11,437 nt of DNA, from the NCBI GenBank assembly GCA_900755895.1, contig CAAEIG010000106.1, positions 1-11,437 of the forward strand, in the 5' to 3' direction. Position 1 is the stretch's first letter, and each line of letters starts with the position of its first letter. The DNA is from Clostridia bacterium. Lineage in GTDB: Bacteria; Bacillota; Clostridia; Oscillospirales; Acutalibacteraceae. The notes under the pieces were generated by a model that was not told where the DNA came from, ran no database searches, and saw only the letters and a list, made by a program, of their open reading frames with translations. The position numbers were made by a program, and so were the translations under genes. Positions 7,423 to 11,437 of the stretch are shown piece after piece.

Positions 7423-7451
7423 TTGTATCGATTCGCAGCCTGTGGTAAGAT
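7423..7451 (+). promoter_or_regulatory. Promoter candidate for the metallophosphatase gene
   Basis: TTGTAT (7423-7428, 3 of 6) is followed by a 17-base spacer and TAAGAT (7446-7451, 4 of 6), with TGG directly before the -10 box giving an extended -10. The gene starts at 7488, leaving a leader of about 30 bases. A 6-bp inverted repeat CGGCGC/GCGCCG (7400-7405, 7415-7420) sits just upstream of the -35 and could be an operator. Confidence 0.4.
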
Positions 7452-7487
7452 GCGGTTACTCCGTGTTAGCTGTGGGAGGTGTAACAA

Positions 7488-8162
7488 ATGATCTACTGCA
7501 TGGCAGATCTCCACGGAGAACGGGATTTCTTTCTTCGGATGCTGGAGCAGATCCGGTTCTCTGATACGGACCATTTATACATCCTTGGGGATGTGATCGA
7601 CCGGGGCACCGGTGGCATCGATCTGCTGGAGCAGATCATGGAAGCCTCCAACATGACCATGCTCCTGGGCAACCACGAGCAGATGTGTCTGAGCACCCTC
7701 GGTCCCCACAACGAATTCGGTGCCCGCGACCTGTGGCGGCAGAACGGCGGAGGGACCACCTACCGGGAGCTGCTCTACCACTGCACGCACCAGAAGCGAA
7801 ACCGCATTCTGCGTTTCCTCTCTGAATTACCGGATGCCCTGAAGCTCACGGTGGGCAATCAAAAATTCCATCTTGTTCACGGTTTCCCAGGGGACGACCA
7901 CGACACCCGCATCTGGGGCCGGGTAGAACCAGACAGCGTAAGCCCCTATCCGGATACCATCTGCATCGTCGGCCACACGCCCACGGTCTTTCTCACCGGC
8001 CAAATGGACAAGGATTCCTCCATCTGGCATGGGAATAGGATCATCGACATCGACTGCGGCTGCGGCAACCTGAATGCTCCCCACCGCCGTCTGGCCTGCC
8101 TGCGCCTGGACGACATGGCTGAGTTCTATGTGGGCGGAGCAGAAACTGAAAACTTCATTTGA
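7488..8162 (+). CDS. Calcineurin-like metallophosphatase (PP1/PP2A-type, PrpA/ApaH-like)
   Basis: This 224-aa enzyme should hydrolyse phosphoester bonds with a two-metal centre, on phosphoserine/threonine proteins or on dinucleotides such as Ap4A; the two activities cannot be told apart by sequence. The metal ligands are laid out as in the family: DLHG (7-10, in place of the more usual GDxHG), GDVIDRG (34-40), GNHE (61-64), H131 in LVHG and H163 in VGHTPT. QNGGG (85-89) and IDIDCG (186-191) are also typical of the PP1/PP2A-like bacterial group. It is cytoplasmic, with no signal peptide. GGAGG lies 8 bases before the ATG. It is the only rightward gene, has its own promoter candidate and a strong hairpin after it, and stands alone between the mobilization and integration modules. 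This suggests cargo, perhaps acting on host kinase signalling or alarmone-like nucleotides (inference). Confidence 0.93.
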   Translation: MIYCMADLHGERDFFLRMLEQIRFSDTDHLYILGDVIDRGTGGIDLLEQIMEASNMTMLLGNHEQMCLSTLGPHNEFGARDLWRQNGGGTTYRELLYHCTHQKRNRILRFLSELPDALKLTVGNQKFHLVHGFPGDDHDTRIWGRVEPDSVSPYPDTICIVGHTPTVFLTGQMDKDSSIWHGNRIIDIDCGCGNLNAPHRRLACLRLDDMAEFYVGGAETENFI

Positions 8163-8168
8163 GTTTTG

Positions 8169-8202
8169 AGTGAGCCTCCCGCACAGTTGCGGGAGGCTCA
8201 CT
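8169..8202. terminator. Bidirectional hairpin terminator between convergent genes
   Basis: AGTGAGCCTCCCGCA (8169-8183), loop CAGT and TGCGGGAGGCTCACT (8188-8202) make a perfect 15-bp stem. It lies 6 bases after the phosphatase stop (8162) and 28 bases after the end of the convergent relaxase gene (8231), so it can end transcripts from both sides. U-tracts are weak on both strands (GATTATTC rightward, CAAAACTC leftward). Confidence 0.8.
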
Positions 8203-8230
8203 GATTATTCACAGTACTTGTTTTCGCTTC

Positions 8231-10201
8231 TTACCACCCGCCCATAGTCATGTCACCTACATTCTGCTCTTCCTCATGGTCATCCGGCTTGTGACCCAGG
8301 GCGATTTTCTTTGCCCTGAGTTTCTGGAGACGCTTGCGATCAATGTGCATACCACCCGAGGTTGGAGTGGTTGGTACATTGTCCTTGAATATGTTGCCCA
8401 TGTGGTGGAGCAGTCGGGTAGCCGAGAGCAGTAGGCTTGGTGATACATGCTGTCCCTGCTGCTCCATCCTATCCACAAAGAATTGCGCATAGGTATGGCC
8501 CTGCTCCGCTGCAGCCTGGAACCACTGGTAGGCGGTGTCTGCATCCTGCTCTACACCCTCACCCTCCAGGTACAACTTGCCCAGCAGATACTGCGCCCAA
8601 GGGTTATCCGCTTGTGCCGCCTGGTGGAGATACTCCGCCGCTGTGACAGAATTCTTTATCATATTTTTTCCGCTGAAATACTCCTTACCCAAGGCATAGG
8701 CGGCGTAGTCGTTTCCGTTTTTGGCGGCTGCTTTCATCCAGCGGATGCCTTCGCTCGGATCACGCACATCCGAATCGTCAGAGAGAAGCAATCTGCCCAG
8801 GGAATATTGCGCGGCGTGGACTTCCTGTCTTGCCGCCTGCTCCAGCCAGTACTTGGCCTTTTCAATGTCCGGGATCAGCAGGCCGCCGTCCCGGTACAAC
8901 AGCCCCAGGAAGTATTGCGCGTATGCGTCACCTGTCTTCGCTAACTGTTCCATCTTTCCCGCAGCAGCATCCCGTTCCGCAAGAGGCAGTTCTTCATTTT
9001 CGATCGCCCCTCGCAGTTCCCAGCACGCCCAGGTGAGTTCCCGGTCATCCACCCAGCCGCCACCATCCTCCATGTCCATGTCCTCAAAGGAAATTTGATT
9101 TTGCCGGATGCGCTCGGCCTCCTGGATCACCGCGTTCTTGATGGCACGGAACTCTTTCTGCTGAGACAGTGGCGGACGCCGGCGTTCCTTTTCCGAGTAG
9201 AAATCATTCACTTTGCACTGCAGGTCCCACCACTTTTGGTAGCACTCGTTTACAACAGTCAGCCGTTCCATCTGGTTTACGATCTCATCTACCTGTTTCT
9301 TCAATGCTTTCGGAAGATACCCGTAGGACTTCTTACCTTTCACATTACCCAACTGTTGCGCGAGATCCAGTATCATCTGCTCTGCCTCAGGATGTTCACA
9401 GACCGACTCACTCATCTGCTGAGACAACTCCAGCATGGCTCTCCGGGTTTCCCGCACCAGTTCGTCTCTGCTTTCAGACTTCTGCTCATAAAGATGAAGC
9501 ATTTCCTGTTGGAAGATCTGATTGGTGAGGGTGGATTTGATCTGCCGGATACCGTCCCGTGTCAGATATGCTTCACCGGGTACCGTCGACCACGCCATCA
9601 TGTGCACATGCGGATGCTTTCCCTCATCATGGAAAGCGGCGTACCAACGGAAGTCCTGGGGCGGGATCTTCATGGCGGCGGCAATGTCATTGCGATGTGT
9701 ACGCAGGAGAGCACGCCACGCCTGGGCGTTGTTATAGCCCAGGCGCTCAGCGTCCTCCCGATGGAGCGAGATGATGTGTGTCCACACATTTCCTGTGTAG
9801 TGTTCCAGTTCAGACATGGCCTTGTCCAAATCCACCCTGTCTTCATCGCCAAATAGTCCGTGGTCACCCAGACGCTCCGCACGGGGACGGGTGGCGATGT
9901 ATTTTGCGTAGCCCTCGGAGGATTGTACTTGCGGCCAGTTCTCCTCCAGGGCCAGAGTGATGAACGCCGAGGCGTTGGCCTTGGTGGGACGACTGGTGTA
10001 GTCCTCATACTCCAGCAGATCTTTTGTGTCAGGGAAATCGTTCACCAGTTTGGCAATGAGTTGCTCCTGCTTGCGTGTGGGCGGATGGTCATCCGGGATC
10101 ATCTCCACCCGTTCCCGCGTGGCAATGTACTTCATGTAGCCGCCTGCGCCTTGACTGTTACTGCACTTAATATAGGGACTCTTGACGATCAGTCTTGCCA
10201 C
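8231..10201 (-). CDS. MobP3/MobL-type relaxase with C-terminal Sel1-like repeats
   Basis: This 656-aa protein is the DNA-nicking enzyme that would start conjugative transfer. Residues 186-204 include FHDEGKHPHVHMMAW, the metal-binding histidine motif of MobP-class relaxases. The N-terminus carries a tyrosine-rich motif twice: GYMKYIATRERVE (21-33) and GYAKYIATRPRAE (97-109). The catalytic tyrosine is likely among these; which one is not certain. Residues about 240-375 are a charged helical linker. Residues 420-582 hold four Sel1-type (TPR-like) repeats plus a partial fifth (for example YAQYFLGLLYRDGG and WAQYLLGKLYLEGEG), a protein-protein interaction scaffold. The start is GTG at 10201, forced by TGATGA stops directly upstream in frame, with GGAGGT 8 bases before it. 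The first 13 bases overlap the RHH-like gene. The relaxase class is confident; exact family naming is from motif memory. Confidence 0.9.
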   Translation of the reverse strand: MARLIVKSPYIKCSNSQGAGGYMKYIATRERVEMIPDDHPPTRKQEQLIAKLVNDFPDTKDLLEYEDYTSRPTKANASAFITLALEENWPQVQSSEGYAKYIATRPRAERLGDHGLFGDEDRVDLDKAMSELEHYTGNVWTHIISLHREDAERLGYNNAQAWRALLRTHRNDIAAAMKIPPQDFRWYAAFHDEGKHPHVHMMAWSTVPGEAYLTRDGIRQIKSTLTNQIFQQEMLHLYEQKSESRDELVRETRRAMLELSQQMSESVCEHPEAEQMILDLAQQLGNVKGKKSYGYLPKALKKQVDEIVNQMERLTVVNECYQKWWDLQCKVNDFYSEKERRRPPLSQQKEFRAIKNAVIQEAERIRQNQISFEDMDMEDGGGWVDDRELTWACWELRGAIENEELPLAERDAAAGKMEQLAKTGDAYAQYFLGLLYRDGGLLIPDIEKAKYWLEQAARQEVHAAQYSLGRLLLSDDSDVRDPSEGIRWMKAAAKNGNDYAAYALGKEYFSGKNMIKNSVTAAEYLHQAAQADNPWAQYLLGKLYLEGEGVEQDADTAYQWFQAAAEQGHTYAQFFVDRMEQQGQHVSPSLLLSATRLLHHMGNIFKDNVPTTPTSGGMHIDRKRLQKLRAKKIALGHKPDDHEEEQNVGDMTMGGW

Positions 10202-10611
10202 TCATCATCACCTCCGCCATTGGCATCTCTTGCAATCTGCTCGAACCGCAGCCGCCCATTGGTCCGCTTCACATTGGCGATACTGTTAGCACGGCGGCGG
10301 CGCAGATACTCCTCATCCAGTTTGACGCAGTCAGCCAGCGTGCTCATGCTCATGTCCAACTCCACCGCCTGCTTGAACAACAGCGACGCCATGCGATTTT
10401 CAAACTGATCCAGTCTGCCGTCCAGGTAGGACTGAATTGAGGTAGGGAGAAACAGTCCGGCATTATTGGCACTGAGATAGTCCAGATAAAAGTCGATGGC
10501 ATTCTCAATAAAAGCGGTGAGACTGCGGCTGCCATCTTCCGTATATCGTCGTTCCAAAGTTGCTTTTTTCTCCGGTGAGAGGTAGAGAGGAAATTTCTCT
10601 TTTTTGCTCAT
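10189..10611 (-). CDS. RHH-like mobilization accessory protein (MobC-like role)
   Basis: This 140-aa protein begins MSKKEKFPLYLSPEKK. A short beta-strand followed by two helices (residues about 6-52, including SRSLTAFIENAIDFYLDYL) fits a ribbon-helix-helix DNA-binding domain. The remainder is helical and basic (LRRRRANSIANVKR) with an acidic tail. I choose the ATG at 10611 because AAAGGAGA sits 5 bases upstream; a longer 187-aa reading from 10752 has no such site and would run through the structured non-coding region. The stop lies inside the start region of the relaxase gene, so the two are translationally linked. RHH proteins of this kind bind oriT and help the relaxase nick, as MobC and TraJ/NikA do. 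That assignment is by context and fold rather than sequence identity. Confidence 0.82.
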   Translation of the reverse strand: MSKKEKFPLYLSPEKKATLERRYTEDGSRSLTAFIENAIDFYLDYLSANNAGLFLPTSIQSYLDGRLDQFENRMASLLFKQAVELDMSMSTLADCVKLDEEYLRRRRANSIANVKRTNGRLRFEQIARDANGGGDDEWQD

Positions 10612-10740
10612 AATGGTCTCCTTTCCGGGGCTTGACCCCTGTTTTTTCCTTGTGGGAGTAAGCATTGGGGGATAACGACCGCAAAACTCTGTTTGCTCTC
10701 TGATTTTGACCCCATTTCCAACGCCCACAGAAACTCCTGA

Positions 10741-10763
10741 AACTGCCCGCACTGCGGGCAGTT
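10741..10763. repeat. Perfect 11-bp palindrome AACTGCCCGCA/TGCGGGCAGTT
   Basis: The arms AACTGCCCGCA (10741-10751) and TGCGGGCAGTT (10753-10763) are exact inverted copies around a single C. As single-stranded DNA or RNA it would fold with a small loop; as duplex DNA it is a good dimer-binding site. It is 12 bases from the imperfect repeat next to the proposed nic box, so it could bind the RHH-like protein. Confidence 0.7.
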
Positions 10764-10774
10764 GTGACCGGCCA

Positions 10775-10809
10775 AAGGCGTCGCGGACGACACCTTGCCT
10801 TTATCCTGC
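10775..10809 (+). other. Candidate oriT nic region (RP4-like)
   Basis: On the plus strand an imperfect 9-bp inverted repeat, AAGGCGTCG (10775-10783), CGGA, CGACACCTT (10788-10796), with one mismatch, is followed after 5 bases by TATCCTGC (10802-10809). This matches the known RP4/MobP nic consensus YATCCTG|Y, with nicking predicted between 10808 and 10809. Having the repeat 5' of the nic box agrees with RP4-type sites, although the distance from repeat to nic (12 bases) is a little longer than the 8 known for RP4. Confidence 0.45.
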
Positions 10810-10855
10810 TTTTCTTTTCGTCCCTCGTAAATCGGTTAGAGAGCGACAGATACCT

Positions 10856-10911
10856 CGGATAGGCGCTCCTTCGCAACGGCGGAACAGCGCCCCAAATCCG
10901 GCCCCTATCCG
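10856..10911. repeat. Nested inverted repeats CGGATAGG/CCTATCCG and GGCGCT/AGCGCC
   Basis: The outer arms CGGATAGG (10856-10863) and CCTATCCG (10904-10911) enclose inner arms GGCGCT (10862-10867) and AGCGCC (10886-10891), giving a long branched or bulged hairpin. The arrangement could extrude as a cruciform at an origin, or fold in an RNA from the HTH gene upstream. Confidence 0.6.
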
Positions 10912-10913
10912 CC

Positions 10914-10940
10914 GGGAGGGACAGGGACTCTGCCCCTCCC
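10914..10940 (-). terminator. GC-rich hairpin after the HTH gene
   Basis: GGGAGGG (10914-10920) pairs with CCCTCCC (10934-10940) and, across one mismatch, CAG (10922-10924) pairs with CTG (10930-10932), leaving a 5-base loop. It is 31 bases beyond the HTH gene stop. No U-tract follows on the minus strand (GGCGGATAGG), so it may be part of the origin structure rather than a terminator. Confidence 0.35.
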
Positions 10941-10971
10941 GTGATCGGGCCACACAGCGGCCCACTGGCGG

Positions 10972-11388
10972 TCACGCGGGGCTTTCTTGCTCCCGCAGGA
11001 GGTTAGCCACACGCTGGCGCTCCGTGGCCAACTCCAATTCCTCCAGCTGGCGGGCGTAATACTGGTCGATCACCTCCTGGATCGGCCGGAGGGTGAACAG
11101 CAGATTCCCGTTGCGCTTTTCTCCTGTCTTGGTGATCACCTCTGTAGATTGTGTGGTGATGAGACCACGCTCCTCCAGCTGCCGGATGTACTTGCGGACA
11201 GTATTCTCGCTCATCCGCACTGCCTGTCCGATGGTTTTGATGCTGGGCCAGCACTGATGCGTCTTGCGATTCTCACACCGTTTCAGGAAACTATACACAG
11301 ATAACTCTCCAGCACTCAGACCCAGGAGAAACACCTCGTTGGGCAGAGAGAAAAAATTTCCGCGCCCACTGTATTTGCTGTACCTCAT
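10972..11388 (-). CDS. Winged-helix HTH_36-like DNA-binding protein
   Basis: This 138-aa protein has a central winged helix-turn-helix: LSAGELSVYSFLKRC (24-38), then WPSIKTIGQAVRMSENTVRKY (48-67) as the HTH, then LEERGLI (71-77) leading into a beta wing (ITTQSTEVITKTGEKRNGNLLFTL). A coiled-coil-like acidic helix (105-135) ends it. The fold is the HTH_36/replication-protein-like type common on Firmicute plasmids and integrative elements, where it acts as a replication initiator-like or regulatory protein; which applies here cannot be read from sequence. I choose the ATG at 11388 (MRYSKYSGRG): AGGAGG lies 8 bases upstream, and the ATG overlaps the stop of the preceding gene as ATGA. A 10-residue upstream extension lacks this support. 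It probably binds sites in the structured region just downstream. Confidence 0.85.
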   Translation of the reverse strand: MRYSKYSGRGNFFSLPNEVFLLGLSAGELSVYSFLKRCENRKTHQCWPSIKTIGQAVRMSENTVRKYIRQLEERGLITTQSTEVITKTGEKRNGNLLFTLRPIQEVIDQYYARQLEELELATERQRVANLLREQESPA

Positions 11389-11437
11389 ACACCACCTCCT
11401 GTGTGCTCGTTCACCCACTGGATGAACTGCTCCTTGG
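11385..11437 (-). CDS. C-terminal end of an unidentified gene (partial)
   Basis: The minus strand is open from the window's right edge to TGA at 11387-11385 and encodes ...KEQFIQWVNEHTGGGV. The stop overlaps the ATG of the HTH gene (ATGA), and the Shine-Dalgarno of that gene lies within these codons. This is the usual sign of an upstream gene in the same operon. Too little is present to name it. Confidence 0.5.
   Translation of the reverse strand, partial: KEQFIQWVNEHTGGGV

Larger units (their letters stand above)
10612..10971. other. Structured 360-base intergenic region, likely oriT/origin region
   Basis: I find no convincing gene between the HTH gene and the mobilization operon. The stretch instead contains closely spaced inverted repeats (10741-10763, 10775-10796, 10856-10911, 10914-10940), two copies of TTGACCCC (10632-10639 and 10706-10713) and an RP4-like TATCCTGC box at 10802-10809. 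Sitting directly upstream of the relaxase genes, it is where an oriT is normally found. A replication origin is also possible given the neighbouring HTH_36-like protein. Confidence 0.6.

Noticed and set aside
10632..10650. GGGGCTTGACCCC followed by a run of T as a rightward terminator
   Set aside because: The stem is only 4 bp and no plus-strand gene leads into it.
10612..10752. 47-residue N-terminal extension of the RHH-like protein
   Set aside because: The start at 10611 has AAAGGAGA at correct spacing and begins exactly at the RHH-type strand; the extension is low-complexity and crosses regulatory DNA.
10505..10975. 156-aa minus-strand frame, and a 61-aa frame with CPQCG at 10608-10793
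   Set aside because: Both run through the structured non-coding region; the zinc-like CPQCG comes from the palindrome at 10741-10763, and the first overlaps the RHH-like gene in another frame without a start signal.
1..11437. CRISPR array, rRNA or complete tRNA gene, insertion sequence, type IV secretion genes
   Set aside because: I saw no regularly spaced repeats, no complete cloverleaf, no transposase and no VirB4/VirD4-like motifs; the module as seen is mobilizable rather than self-transmissible, though more genes may lie outside.

Overview
The window looks like part of an integrative, mobilizable element (IME, or one end of a larger ICE) from a moderately GC-rich gut-type Firmicute, probably a Clostridia/Oscillospiraceae-like host. 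The evidence is strong AGGAGG-type ribosome binding sites, Clostridia-style recombinases and relaxase, and dense operons with stops and starts a few bases apart. The species assignment is inference only. Nearly everything is on the minus strand, so the map reads right to left.

Right end (11437 to 10972): the tail of an unidentified gene overlaps, by ATGA, a winged-helix HTH_36-like protein that could act in replication or regulation. Next is a 360-base non-coding, strongly structured stretch (10612-10971). It holds several large inverted repeats and an RP4-like TATCCTGC box, and I read it as the likely oriT. It is followed by a mobilization operon: a small ribbon-helix-helix (RHH)-like accessory protein (10611-10189), overlapping a MobP3/MobL-type relaxase (10201-8231) whose C-terminus carries Sel1-like repeats.

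Middle (8230 to 7286): the only plus-strand gene is a PP1/PP2A-type metallophosphatase (7488-8162). A perfect 15-bp hairpin separates it from the convergent relaxase gene. A regulatory gap with a tandem 11-base-period repeat separates it from the divergent recombinase operon.

Integration module (7285 to 4227): three tightly packed genes encode a 103-aa helical protein, a 385-aa tyrosine recombinase and a second, 526-aa tyrosine recombinase. Both recombinases keep the catalytic R-K-H-R-H-Y set. The longer one has an unusual C-terminal extension: a second copy of the arm-DNA-binding motif followed by a helix-turn-helix. A hairpin terminator candidate follows.

Left end (4115 to 1): a separate cassette with its own good sigma-A-type promoter encodes a small PD-(D/E)XK-like nuclease, an SF2 DEAH helicase fused to a C-terminal HNH nuclease, a 182-aa protein of unknown family that is translationally coupled to the helicase, and a protein with a VFLDPDNGL motif that runs off the window edge. 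Nuclease + helicase-nuclease + possible methyltransferase-like protein beside an integrase is the layout of a defence (anti-phage or anti-plasmid) cassette. I cannot match it to a named system, and it is the best candidate here for something undescribed.
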